Positions 17,473-29,406 of a stretch of DNA of 64,000 bases are shown here, piece by piece. The stretch covers positions 248,001 to 312,000 of the forward strand of contig NZ_JACVCV010000001.1 in NCBI RefSeq assembly GCF_017811155.1, given 5' to 3'. The notes beneath the pieces were generated by a model. The model ran no database searches. It saw only the letters and a list, made by a program, of their open reading frames with translations, and had not been told where the DNA came from. How positions within the stretch are numbered: the stretch's first letter is position 1; the number at the start of each line of letters is the position of its first letter. This DNA comes from Lunatimonas salinarum (GTDB lineage: Bacteria > Bacteroidota > Bacteroidia > Cytophagales > Cyclobacteriaceae). The position numbers were made by a program, and so were the translations under genes.

Positions 17473-20400
17473 CTATTTCCGAATCAGTAGACGAAGTGTT
17501 TGCACATGTCCCATGTCGGAAACCAAGTGTACAGTATAAACGCCGGCATTCAGTTCATTCAGACTGACCGTAACTGAACCGGAAAGAATTTCCCCATTTC
17601 CGAGACTGGCAACAATGCGCCCCTGCATATCGGAAACGAATAATTGATCAACCTTTAGAGAAGCTGGAATATCCACCGTTACATGGTCACGAGTAGGATT
17701 TGGATACAGAGAAGCATGCCCACGTATTGTTTCTACTCCGGGAATTTCCAATCGATTCACACTTACACGTGGGTTGTTCAATACCCGTTCATTCCCTGAC
17801 AATGAGGAAAGTTGAATGATAGACAAGCCGGATATACTCGCATTATTTACCGCCCGTACCAAGTTTAGATTCAATATTCCATCGCTGACTATCACGCCAT
17901 CGAATACCAGTTCTGTGGGTTCATTATTCCCTTCTACGAAAATGTCAAAATTTTCCTTGACCAATTGCCCTTCTAGGAATATGTCAAAAACCCGCAATCC
18001 CGGAGCTGCTACTGGCCCGCCCTTTCCAAACCAAAGTTCGTTGTGGTAGGTTTTTACCGTATAGATGCCGTTTTCTACTGGCAGCGCATAAGACAGGTTC
18101 GTAGAAAAACGCTCTGTTTGAAACAAAGGACTGGAACTTGCCGCCGAATTACTATACGAATTATTACTTGAATAGATGGAAGGTGTAAGTGCGTCACCGA
18201 CATAATCGATGCCATTCCAGTTGACCGTAGTTGTGCTACCGGTGTTAAAATGCCATTGATTGAGCGGCGCTGTTTCCAACACAATAATTTCCAATTCATC
18301 TGTCGCCGTAGCATCTTCTCCATTTGTTACGGTGAGAACTACAGAATAGACGCCAGGTTCGGTAAAGGTTTTGGTCAATGCCGCCAATTCAGAAGATGTT
18401 CCGTCTCCAAAATCCCATAAATATCCAAGCACGCCTTCTCCGATGGAGTTTTCAGCATTAAAAGACACTTCCAGCGGTGCCACCCCATTCAGAATTGATG
18501 CCTCTGCAACGGCACTTAATAGCGTTTGATCGTCTGCCGAAGTGATGGATATACCGGAAATAGTGGCGTTGTTCACCACGGCACTCAAGGAAATATTCAA
18601 TACACCGTCTATAACGAGTATGTCTTCGTAGGTAAAAGCGACAGGGCCATCAGCGGATGCCAAAAATAAATCCACATTTTGATCTACCACAGCACCTTCT
18701 ACTCCGATATTAAACACCCGGTTTCCAGGTTGACTAGCAGGCCCGCCTCTGCCGAACCAAAGTTCATTGTGATGCGTCGTTACGTTGTATATCCCGTTTG
18801 GAACAGGAATGGCAAATTGAATATCTTTTGCAAACCGTTCCGTATGGTAAAGCGGATTGACACCCGATATAGTCGTTGAATTCGTTCTACCTCCGACCAC
18901 ATAGCTTGGGAATCCCAAATCTCCTTGGTACACATTTCCATCCAACGTAGCAGTGTTGCCCGTACCTGCATTCAAGTAAAACCCAAAGCTGGGTGGTGCA
19001 TCGAATACACTGATCTCTATGGACTCAGTGTCTTCCGTACCGAAGGCATCAGTTACGGTAAGTCTAACTTCATATACCCCTGGTGATGAGTAGGTAAACA
19101 ACGGGCTTTCACTGCTTGATGATGAACCATTTCCAAAATCCCAAGCAAAAGATAATGGCTGCACACCCGACGACTCTGATCCGGAAAACTGTACCGTAAG
19201 TGGTGCTATCCCGCTGGTATTGGAGGTACCTATCCGTGCGATTGGAACAGCATTACCCCCCTCCTTGCTTATCAGTTGAAATCCTGATATGGTTGCATTA
19301 TTAACCTGGGCCACTAAAGAGAGGCTAAGGATGCCATCGGTTACCTCTACATCCTCAAAAGAAAACGAGGTCGGCTGGTTATTCGAAATCTGAAATAGAT
19401 CGATATTTGTTTGTACGGGAATTCCCTGAACGATAATACTAAATACCCTCTTACCTGGTCCGGCCTCACCCCCATTTGGCTTTCCAAACCATGTTTCATT
19501 ATGGTACGTGATCAGGTCATACACCCCGTTAGGTACTTCGACCTGATAGGATAAGCTACTGGCGAATCGCTCAGTCTGAAACAATGGCTCTGAGGCAGCC
19601 TGACTATTGCCATAGACCCTACTTTGCGTAAATGATATCCCGGCGCTATTGTCAGACACAAACAGATTTCCCTCGTAATTCACATTTTGATTCGAACCTG
19701 CGTTAACAAACAAGGAAACAGGCTCAAAAACACCGTCTCCGGTCAATAGCATCGTTTGCTCGTTACCATCTCCGAAAACTATTTTCAATTCGGCACTTGC
19801 CGAGATATTGGTGCCTATATATCCCAAGGTAATCTCTTCCACATGGCCGGCGGCCCAAAAAACATCTTGGCGTTTATTGCTTGATAGCCAAATAAAGGAA
19901 TCCGCATCCTCACCTTCAATCTCCATAGAGCGAACGTAAATACCTGAGTTTCCACCAGCCACTGTTAAGGAAGCCACCGAATTCACTCCCTTCTTCACAT
20001 TCAATTCAGAAGCCATTTCAAGGTCACTGGCACGCAATGTCACACCCATCGGTTCATCAAAACCAAAATATTCCATGTTCTTTTGATTTCCGTCTCCCCG
20101 GTTTGGAGATCCCCCGAGAACGTATAGCCCCTTACCGGACACGATACCTTGCGTACCGTGCCTAGGGAAGTTCATGGTGGCAATCGACTGCCACTGCTGA
20201 ACTGAGGGATCGTAGAATTCGGTCACATCAAGCGCTGATTCAGCATCTGGAACCTCCCCACCGGCAACGATAAGCTTTCCTAGGTAGTTGTTGGTAATCG
20301 CTCCTGCACGCGGTGTAGGCAGGTTTTGGTCCTCTGGAAGTGTAGACCATGATTTATCGAGAAAATCGTAGACATCCACCTCCGGAATAACAGGTCCAAA

Positions 20401-23400
20401 AACACCTCCAGGACCTCCGGTTTTCCTTCCACCCGCCACGTACATCTTATTGCCAATGACTGTTGCAAAAAAGTGATCCCTTGGTCTCGGAGAATTATCG
20501 AGAATCGTCCATTCACCCGTTTTGGGATTAAACTCATCAAGGAAGTTGACATAACCATCCCTATGCCCACTTTTATTCCCATTTACTAGGTAAAACTTGT
20601 CACGGTGGAGGACGAGCCCCGCACCTCCTCGTCGCCTTTCTTCAGGAATTTCAGGTCCCATGATCCAAATTTTATTCGAGGGATCAAACAACCAAATATT
20701 TTCCGCCGGAACTTCATCGGGGTAATTGTTTGTTTCAAAAGCCCCTATCACCCAGATATATCCTCCGTATTCAATTGCCTGAAAATGATTGAAATCCTTC
20801 GGACTGATATTCTCCAGTGACTCCCATTTGTCTTTCTCAAAGTCGTAAACGTCAATCGTTCGGGCATTTTCACGACCACCCATCAGGTAAAAATTCTTGC
20901 CCGCCTGTACAAACGCGTTTTCATGCCGACCTGTGTAGGAAGTTGACTCATCTCGTAGCGTCCATGATTGGGACTCCAAAGGAGGGCTGATGGTCCATGT
21001 AAAATTAAAATACTCTGCATCCGAACTGATTTCATCCTCATCGTCTATCGTTACCCTTACCCGATAAGGGCTGTTTGCCAGGGCGTCGTCGGCAATCTTA
21101 CCATAAATTAGCCCATTGGTGGGATCGATAAACAATCCTGGGGGCAGTCCTGATGCTTGGTAACTCAAGTTCCCGTCTCCTCCACGCGCTCTCACTATTA
21201 AAGAACCGTCAGGTTCATCTCCTGCAAAACTGATTCGATCCTCAAGCACATCGAACAGAATGGGTGTTTGAATGGGCTTGCCCACGATCTCAATACCATT
21301 CACCAAAGGATTCTCAATGATTTTGACAAAGTTAATAGTGAGTTCGCCGTCCTGCAGCAACACAGGATAAGATTTCATACCGCCCACCTTGTGACCAAAC
21401 TCCGTGACCAGATCCATTTGTGATGCGACCACTTCATCTTCAATCTCAATGTCAAAGACCCTTTTTAACGGTGTAGAAGTACCGTCAAAGCCATTTCCCA
21501 TATACAAATTGACAATATAGCTGCCATTTGGAAGTGGAATGCGGAAGGTCATTTCAGGATCTGTCGCAAAACGTTCTCGATTAAAGAGGGCTGTATAGGT
21601 TTCATCTGAAATATAGGCCGGAATGGAAGGATGCCGGTCAGCGGCGTTAAAAACATTGGTAAATCCGCGACCGGAATTAACGGAATACTCGGGTGTATTC
21701 ATGGGTCCAGTCAGCGCATTTGCCAGCCAATTGGGCGACCCGACTCCACCTGCCAACTGCGGCCCTCCCGCATTGATCCGTAACAATAACTCGACGTCCT
21801 GCTGTACATCTACCTCAAAGCGCTGCTCAACAAAAAACCCACTTTGATCAGTCGCCCGAATCGTAACAAGCCCGTTGGCCTCGTCGTTTGGAAAATCCAA
21901 GGTCAGGATTTGATCCGCTATACTGACTCCGATTTTTGGATCGGTAATCTCTTCTACCGTAAAGGTAAGCTGCTGAAGCCCTTCGTTATCATCAAAATAC
22001 TGACCCAAATTGATTTGAAGATCCGGATCATCCATTAGCCTGGAAACCTTCGAAAGTTTTCGTATGGCAAAGGGTTGTTCTCCGATAACCCTGAAGTAAT
22101 TCCAAACACCTATAAACGACTTTTCGAAATCACGGGAAGTTCCATACACCCCAACCGCCAAGGGGCTGGACTTGTCCTGCACGGCGGTCAGAATTGGCCC
22201 GGCCGCTAGCATTGACCCTAAATAAACCACCGGTTCGTTATCCAGTTTGAAAAACGGCCTCACTTCTCCACTATAGGGATCTACTTCAAATCCTAATTTG
22301 ATCAGCGTATTGGGGCCAATATCGTCGAAAGGAATGTCTACAAACAGCGAATCCGCCTGAGGCACATCTGAGATCTCCTGAACAGCCACTACGTGTGATT
22401 TAGTAAACACAAGCTTGAAAAAATCCGATTGGGTACCCGTACCCATCTGAATGCCCACTTCCCCTGCACCATCAAAGTCAAAAAGCTGACCGGGCGAAGC
22501 CAGTCCGATAATGCCGGCAGAAACCACAAAAGGCCCTGTTTCAATTCCGACAATCGCTCCAAATTGGAAACCTTTTTCCTGACTATTAACAGGCCCATTG
22601 GCGGTTCCCCCGGTGAGGGAAATCTGAATAGCGCCCGCGGTACCACCGAAAATATCATTTGGACCCGGCCTTACCCGATCTCGGTCTATCCAATTCATCC
22701 AATTGGGATTAGGCGCACCATTATTCATGAAGCCGGTTAACCCGAGTCCCAAATAACCATACTGTCTTCCTTCCGTGTCTATTTGATTGGTAAATAGCTC
22801 GTTGTCTATAGGCAGGTCATTGGGATCTCCAAGTTGAATTGGATCCTGCCAATCTTCCAACCCGTCACCATCGTCATCCAGATCATTCAAATCGGATACC
22901 AAATCCTGATCATAGTCGCTTGGACGGGAAGCTCCCGAGCAATAATCAGTAGCATTATCTAATTCATCCTGATTGGTATAACCATCGTAATCATAATCCG
23001 CCAGGGGATCAAAGTCAGGATCGTCGATTTCCACGCAAAAGACATCATCCGCCGGAGTCAATACCATAATCCGGTTATCGAAAGTAGCTACCCAAATCGT
23101 CCCTGGAAATATCTCTCCGTCGCCATTGGTAGAGATCCCAAGTGCATTTCCTCCATTTAGGTTCCATTTTCCTACTTCTATGCTTTTAAGCGATCCGTCT
23201 TCATTCAATTGGACCAAATGGAGGTCTCCTCCATTTTTTCCGGCGATCAGTGCACCCTTCAATGCTCCGTTAAAATTTGAAGCCTTATATTCATCTATAC
23301 CATTCGTATTGTTGGGAAACACCGTTACGATAGCAGGCGGTGGGCCATTTGGATTACCTAGCGTAGGGGCTATAAAATCGGCTTCGGCCGGGTTTGCCAT

Positions 23401-24807
23401 TGATAGCGGTACGGGAGGCCAGTTCGCGGGCAGGCTATTCGCCGCATACTCTTCGTAGCCTGCACCACCAGGGGCAACTGGCTCCATGATTTGTGTGCGA
23501 AAACCATCGGAAGGGGTGAAAAGCGGCGTGATATTAGCCCAGTTGCCATCATCTCCTACAAACTTAGTATATAGACCGGCACCCCCTGGTTCATAGGGAA
23601 AGGAACTTCCCTGGGCATATGCAGTTCCAGGATTGGCACGAATCGGCGTAGGATGACCACCATAAAAAGAGCCAAACACATAGGACTCCAAATCCGCGGT
23701 AATTAGTAGCAAGTGATCCTGATTGTCCACATGCTCACCACCCAATGTAGGATTGAGGGGGCCATTTCCGGGCTCGTCCGGGTCGTACGCATTACTCACC
23801 AAAGCGGGATCTCCCTCTCCTATTGGCAACCCTCCCCAGTTTATGTTAGCACCGTTGTCCGTCGCAAAAACCTTTCCAGACTCGGTAACCACCAAATCAT
23901 ACGCATTGCGAAATCCCGGCGAAAAAACCTGCACTGGCCCATTTTCCACCACCATGGCCATGTTTAACCCATCGTTTCCGCCAAAGGGATCGTTTACGTC
24001 TACCCCGTTGTAATTAGGATCATTGGGGTTGTAAATGCCGTTTAAATTTGGGCGAGTCGGATCGTCAAGGGTTGGAATATCATAAATGAACTTGCGCCCC
24101 GATACGGCATCTGTAGATACACCCAACAAGTCAATCGCCTCCAAATCCACGCTCAAAATCGCAGCCGAAAGCGCATACTCTGTGATGTAGGCAAAATTCT
24201 TTGACGGAGCTCCGGCATTGGTTAATCCCCCACTGGCAACCAATAAATAGGGTTTACCACCGATCTCCGTATATTCAAGCCCATTGGTTGAATGATTTTC
24301 CTCTGACCTTGGCAAGCCCCTAACGATATCAACGGCATCCCAAGTAGTGCCATTCCAAATGATTCTAGTGATAATTCCGGAATTGGTGTCCAATAACTTA
24401 TCACCACTAGGTCCACCCCACTTGGGATCGGAGGATGTGGCGTAGATTACCGGATTTGAAGATGTTCCGGCCACGGTAATTCCTGTGATCTGCCGGTTAT
24501 TTCGATTGTCAAAGGCAAGCGAACCGGTATCATCGTGATTTGGAATCTCCTTCACGTGCATCAATACTTCCTCTCCAACGACTTCATAACTATTCGGACC
24601 ACTTTTGAAGATGGTATATACTTTAATTACGCCGTTTAGTTGTGCCACATACAGCCGTTCGTCTGGTCCGAATTTTAGCGAAGTGCCAAAATTAACCGGA
24701 TCAAATTCCTTAAAATCGAGCGAAGCCTGGTTAAAGCTTATGGTTTGTGACTGCAGCATGGTAGCGGCTGCAAAAAACAACAGAGCGAAAAGAGATAGCT
24801 TTTTCAT
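17473..24807 (-). CDS. Giant T9SS-secreted kelch/malectin/PKD multidomain protein
   Basis: 2444 residues. Signal peptide at 1-20 (KLSLFALLFFAAATML). Residues about 25-590 form a beta-propeller-like region (ERLYVAQLNGVIKVYTI, many N/D/G loops). At about 599-669 is a Ca-binding TSP3/EF-hand-like acidic stretch (DYDYDGYTNQDELD, DLDDDGDGLEDWQDP). A lectin-like sandwich lies at about 680-900, then a cadherin-like domain. Malectin 1 starts near 1004 (LLRINAGG), a putative Ig (He_PIG) domain lies at about 1185-1275, and kelch repeats at about 1289-1575 (FYLMGGRENARTIDVYDF and similar). There follows malectin 2 (about 1697-1849), PKD (AWDFGNGS), malectin 3 (1939-2092), PKD (LWDFGDGTS) and malectin 4 (2181-2331). 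The last 80 residues are a type A T9SS sorting domain (LYPNPTRDHVTV, DMQGRIV, LNAGVYTVHL). It is probably an exported, surface-held carbohydrate-binding protein; no catalytic residues were recognised. Single-gene unit. Confidence 0.88.
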   Translation of the reverse strand: MKKLSLFALLFFAAATMLQSQTISFNQASLDFKEFDPVNFGTSLKFGPDERLYVAQLNGVIKVYTIFKSGPNSYEVVGEEVLMHVKEIPNHDDTGSLAFDNRNNRQITGITVAGTSSNPVIYATSSDPKWGGPSGDKLLDTNSGIITRIIWNGTTWDAVDIVRGLPRSEENHSTNGLEYTEIGGKPYLLVASGGLTNAGAPSKNFAYITEYALSAAILSVDLEAIDLLGVSTDAVSGRKFIYDIPTLDDPTRPNLNGIYNPNDPNYNGVDVNDPFGGNDGLNMAMVVENGPVQVFSPGFRNAYDLVVTESGKVFATDNGANINWGGLPIGEGDPALVSNAYDPDEPGNGPLNPTLGGEHVDNQDHLLLITADLESYVFGSFYGGHPTPIRANPGTAYAQGSSFPYEPGGAGLYTKFVGDDGNWANITPLFTPSDGFRTQIMEPVAPGGAGYEEYAANSLPANWPPVPLSMANPAEADFIAPTLGNPNGPPPAIVTVFPNNTNGIDEYKASNFNGALKGALIAGKNGGDLHLVQLNEDGSLKSIEVGKWNLNGGNALGISTNGDGEIFPGTIWVATFDNRIMVLTPADDVFCVEIDDPDFDPLADYDYDGYTNQDELDNATDYCSGASRPSDYDQDLVSDLNDLDDDGDGLEDWQDPIQLGDPNDLPIDNELFTNQIDTEGRQYGYLGLGLTGFMNNGAPNPNWMNWIDRDRVRPGPNDIFGGTAGAIQISLTGGTANGPVNSQEKGFQFGAIVGIETGPFVVSAGIIGLASPGQLFDFDGAGEVGIQMGTGTQSDFFKLVFTKSHVVAVQEISDVPQADSLFVDIPFDDIGPNTLIKLGFEVDPYSGEVRPFFKLDNEPVVYLGSMLAAGPILTAVQDKSSPLAVGVYGTSRDFEKSFIGVWNYFRVIGEQPFAIRKLSKVSRLMDDPDLQINLGQYFDDNEGLQQLTFTVEEITDPKIGVSIADQILTLDFPNDEANGLVTIRATDQSGFFVEQRFEVDVQQDVELLLRINAGGPQLAGGVGSPNWLANALTGPMNTPEYSVNSGRGFTNVFNAADRHPSIPAYISDETYTALFNRERFATDPEMTFRIPLPNGSYIVNLYMGNGFDGTSTPLKRVFDIEIEDEVVASQMDLVTEFGHKVGGMKSYPVLLQDGELTINFVKIIENPLVNGIEIVGKPIQTPILFDVLEDRISFAGDEPDGSLIVRARGGDGNLSYQASGLPPGLFIDPTNGLIYGKIADDALANSPYRVRVTIDDEDEISSDAEYFNFTWTISPPLESQSWTLRDESTSYTGRHENAFVQAGKNFYLMGGRENARTIDVYDFEKDKWESLENISPKDFNHFQAIEYGGYIWVIGAFETNNYPDEVPAENIWLFDPSNKIWIMGPEIPEERRRGGAGLVLHRDKFYLVNGNKSGHRDGYVNFLDEFNPKTGEWTILDNSPRPRDHFFATVIGNKMYVAGGRKTGGPGGVFGPVIPEVDVYDFLDKSWSTLPEDQNLPTPRAGAITNNYLGKLIVAGGEVPDAESALDVTEFYDPSVQQWQSIATMNFPRHGTQGIVSGKGLYVLGGSPNRGDGNQKNMEYFGFDEPMGVTLRASDLEMASELNVKKGVNSVASLTVAGGNSGIYVRSMEIEGEDADSFIWLSSNKRQDVFWAAGHVEEITLGYIGTNISASAELKIVFGDGNEQTMLLTGDGVFEPVSLFVNAGSNQNVNYEGNLFVSDNSAGISFTQSRVYGNSQAASEPLFQTERFASSLSYQVEVPNGVYDLITYHNETWFGKPNGGEAGPGKRVFSIIVQGIPVQTNIDLFQISNNQPTSFSFEDVEVTDGILSLSLVAQVNNATISGFQLISKEGGNAVPIARIGTSNTSGIAPLTVQFSGSESSGVQPLSFAWDFGNGSSSSSESPLFTYSSPGVYEVRLTVTDAFGTEDTESIEISVFDAPPSFGFYLNAGTGNTATLDGNVYQGDLGFPSYVVGGRTNSTTISGVNPLYHTERFAKDIQFAIPVPNGIYNVTTHHNELWFGRGGPASQPGNRVFNIGVEGAVVDQNVDLFLASADGPVAFTYEDILVIDGVLNISLSAVVNNATISGISITSADDQTLLSAVAEASILNGVAPLEVSFNAENSIGEGVLGYLWDFGDGTSSELAALTKTFTEPGVYSVVLTVTNGEDATATDELEIIVLETAPLNQWHFNTGSTTTVNWNGIDYVGDALTPSIYSSNNSYSNSAASSSPLFQTERFSTNLSYALPVENGIYTVKTYHNELWFGKGGPVAAPGLRVFDIFLEGQLVKENFDIFVEGNNEPTELVFDGVIVSDGILNLNLVRAVNNASISGLSIIQLSSLSGNERVLNNPRVSVNRLEIPGVETIRGHASLYPNPTRDHVTVDIPASLKVDQLFVSDMQGRIVASLGNGEILSGSVTVSLNELNAGVYTVHLVSDMGHVQTLRLLIRK

Positions 24808-25038
24808 GGGTTAAAAATGATAACTAAATTCCTTTTGGTTTTGACGCAAACACACCCCTCCTCAAACGATAGGGAATCTAAGTATAAAATTAAGTATTAT
24901 TTTCGAATATCCGTCACATATTATACGATTTTTTTTATTTGTAATTCGTTTTTATGTATATAAATATAAAAATAAAAAAGCAGAACTTATCAGGAACAAA
25001 CCCTGTTAAGCATCCAAAGGTAAATTTTTGGCTCGCAG

Positions 25039-26265
25039 ATGTCCACAAAACAAAGTCAAACAATCTTAATACTAATCTTAGGAGCACTAAGCACAATCAG
25101 TCCTTTTTCGGTGGACATGTACCTGCCAGCTTTCCCCTCCATAGCCAAGTCGCTTGATACAACGATATCCGACGTGCAGCTTTCTCTAACAAGCTATTTG
25201 ATTGGCATCGCCATAGGCCAGCTGTTTTACGGACCACTTTTGGATCGATACGGAAGAAAGAAACCGTTGTACGCTGGGATGGTAATATATGTGTTGGCTT
25301 CTCTGGGCTGCGCCATGGTGGAATCAGTTGAATCACTAATTTGGATGAGATTCCTGCAGGCTATAGGAGGGTGTGCCGGGATGGTTGCTGCACAGGCTTT
25401 GGTGAGAGATCTATTTCCGGTAAACAAAATCGCCCAAGCTTTTGCACTTCTTACGTTAGTGATAGCTGTTTCTCCGATGATCGCTCCTACCATTGGGGGA
25501 TACTTGGCCACAAAAATGGATTGGCATTACCTATTTATTGTGCTTGCGGCCATCACAACGGCAATTTTGTTTCTTTCATTGGTCTACTTGCCGGATGGCG
25601 CCTCACCGGATCAACAAATTTCGTTGAAACCAATGGAAGTAATAAGAAAATATATCTTTGTCCTTAAAAACAAACAGTTTCTCACCTATATCCTTGTGGG
25701 CGGCATCGCGGGCGCTGCACCCTTTGCCTACATAGGTGGTTCCTCGGACGTATTTATTAACCTCTATGGTCTGACAGAAACAGAGTACGGTTGGGTATTT
25801 GCTTTTCTGGCGACCGCCATGATCGGCTCTACTCAGCTAAACCATTTGTTGCTACGCAGATTCCGCAACCAGCAAATCGTGATCACAGCCCTCTCCTATC
25901 AACTGGTGGTAGGTGCCATTATCTTTTTGGGTATCTATTTGGATTGGTTTAACGTGCAGATGTTCATTCTTTCTCTTTTCGTTTTTTTGACCGGGCATGG
26001 ACTCAGCATCCCTAACGCCGCCGCACTTTCGTTGAGTCCATTTAGTCAAAATGCGGGCAGCGCTTCCGCGATGATGGGATTTATGCGCATGGCCATGGGA
26101 GGTTTGGTCACCGGATTAGTCAGCCTATTTCACGACGGAACCGCCATCCCCATGGTTTTGATGATGTTCGTTTGCATTCTCTTGGGACTGGTAGTGCTTG
26201 CCTTTTACTACTCCAAAAAGCTCTTTTTAAGAAAGGAAACCGTAAGGGTAAAAACTTGGGCGTAG
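25039..26265 (+). CDS. Bcr/CflA-family multidrug efflux MFS transporter
   Basis: 408 residues with 12 predicted membrane helices. The family signatures are present: SPFSVDMYLPAFPSIA in helix 1 (the acidic residue in the DMYLP motif), the loop 2-3 motif GPLLDRYGRKKPLY, and RFLQAIGGCAGMVAAQALVRD. These drug:H+ antiporters export antibiotics such as bicyclomycin or chloramphenicol; the substrate here is unknown. It stands alone, divergent from the giant protein gene. Confidence 0.88.
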   Translation: MSTKQSQTILILILGALSTISPFSVDMYLPAFPSIAKSLDTTISDVQLSLTSYLIGIAIGQLFYGPLLDRYGRKKPLYAGMVIYVLASLGCAMVESVESLIWMRFLQAIGGCAGMVAAQALVRDLFPVNKIAQAFALLTLVIAVSPMIAPTIGGYLATKMDWHYLFIVLAAITTAILFLSLVYLPDGASPDQQISLKPMEVIRKYIFVLKNKQFLTYILVGGIAGAAPFAYIGGSSDVFINLYGLTETEYGWVFAFLATAMIGSTQLNHLLLRRFRNQQIVITALSYQLVVGAIIFLGIYLDWFNVQMFILSLFVFLTGHGLSIPNAAALSLSPFSQNAGSASAMMGFMRMAMGGLVTGLVSLFHDGTAIPMVLMMFVCILLGLVVLAFYYSKKLFLRKETVRVKTWA

Positions 26266-26298
26266 ATGCATCGCATCCGGTATTTTCCCATAGCTTGA

Positions 26299-27999
<1,701 letters not shown>

Positions 28000-28011
28000 C
28001 CTTTAGGGCAA

Positions 28012-29406
28012 TTGCTAGCGGTATCTATAGGTCTATACCTGCTTTTCACCATTGCCATCGGTGCATGGGCTTCCAGAAAAGTAAACAGCGCCAATGACTT
28101 TATGCTGGCAGGCCAGCAATTGCCCTTGTTTCTGAGTACCTCGGCGTTATTTGCCACTTGGTTTGGCTCAGAGACCATCTTTGGTGCCTCTTCGGAATAC
28201 TTGGAGCATGGTCTGTTAGGTGTCATAGAGGATCCGTTCGGTGGTGCGCTTTGTTTGGTGTTGTTCGGTTTATTTTATGTAAAACCCATCTACCGCATGC
28301 GGGTCAGTACCCTTGGGGATGTGTATGTACGACTGTTCGGTAAAAAGATCGGATTCATCGCATCGCTGTGTATGGTGCCCGCATTTTTCGGATACACGGC
28401 GGCGCAACTTGTGGCGCTGAGTCTGATCTTGGGGGCGGTAACCGGCGTTACCCTTATACCGGGAATCTTGATTAGTGTGGCCATTGTGGTTCTTTACACC
28501 TTTTTGGGTGGGATGTGGGCCATTTCTATTACCGATTTCATACAGACGTTGGTGATCATTGTTGGGCTTATCTGGGTGACCGTCGTAATTCTAGAGGAAG
28601 CCGGTGGCGTGAGCGATATATTGGCGGAAGCGCCACCCGAAAGCTTTAAGTTTTTTCCAGCACCTGATTTCTCATCCTGGGGAAGTTATTTTGGAGCTTG
28701 GGCCATTTTAGGGCTGGGAAGTATTCCCAGTCAGGACATTTATCAGCGGGTAATGGCTTCCAAGTCAGAGCGTGTTGCCAGGCGCTCTCTATACCTCGCT
28801 GCCGGTTGTTATCTAACCTTCGGATTGTTACCTTTACTCATTGCGCTTGGGGCAAAGACGCTTTATCCAGACATATACTTAGAAAATCCCCAAATGCTCT
28901 TGCCGCAGATGGTTCTGCAACATACCGGATTGGGTGTACAAATCATCTTCTTCGGTGCCCTCCTTTCTGCAATCATGAGTACTACAAGTTCTTCCCTACT
29001 AGCTCCCGCAGCCATCCTTTCGGAAAACATATTCAGGCAGTTTCTCCGGCCGTATTCAGACCGAAAGATGCTTTGGTTGTTGAGGTTAAACGTTATGGCG
29101 GTTGCCATCGTGGCGGTTTTTATGGCTACCTGGAAGGCAAATATTTATGAATTGGTGGCGGATGCTTCCATCTTGCTGTTGGTATCGCTTTTTGTACCAC
29201 TCACCGCCGGGTTATATTGGAAAAAGGCCTCCAAACCTGGCGCTGTTCTTTCCATTTTCTTGGGCATGGGTTCTTACTTTATCTTAGATCAGTTTACCTT
29301 TGCAATCCCTTCATTCCTCTTGGCCACTGCATTTAGCGCATTGGGCATGGCGGTTGGGACCTACATCAAACCGAAAAATCCAAAATGCAATCCAATTATC
29401 CGGTAG
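28012..29406 (+). CDS. Sodium:solute symporter family protein
   Basis: 464 residues from a TTG codon at 28012. No in-frame ATG exists before codon 30 and a stop lies just upstream, so a TTG start, 12 bp after the ABC-F stop, is most likely. About 13 membrane helices with SSS-family character: AGQQLPLFLSTSALFATWFG (Na+-site region of helix 1), PAFFGYTAAQLVALSLILG, GSIPSQDIYQRVMASKS and GALLSAIMSTTSSSLLAPA, the last being the conserved helix-8 Na+ site. It imports a solute with Na+; the solute is unknown. It overlaps the methyltransferase gene by 22 bp. Confidence 0.88.
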   Translation: MLAVSIGLYLLFTIAIGAWASRKVNSANDFMLAGQQLPLFLSTSALFATWFGSETIFGASSEYLEHGLLGVIEDPFGGALCLVLFGLFYVKPIYRMRVSTLGDVYVRLFGKKIGFIASLCMVPAFFGYTAAQLVALSLILGAVTGVTLIPGILISVAIVVLYTFLGGMWAISITDFIQTLVIIVGLIWVTVVILEEAGGVSDILAEAPPESFKFFPAPDFSSWGSYFGAWAILGLGSIPSQDIYQRVMASKSERVARRSLYLAAGCYLTFGLLPLLIALGAKTLYPDIYLENPQMLLPQMVLQHTGLGVQIIFFGALLSAIMSTTSSSLLAPAAILSENIFRQFLRPYSDRKMLWLLRLNVMAVAIVAVFMATWKANIYELVADASILLLVSLFVPLTAGLYWKKASKPGAVLSIFLGMGSYFILDQFTFAIPSFLLATAFSALGMAVGTYIKPKNPKCNPIIR

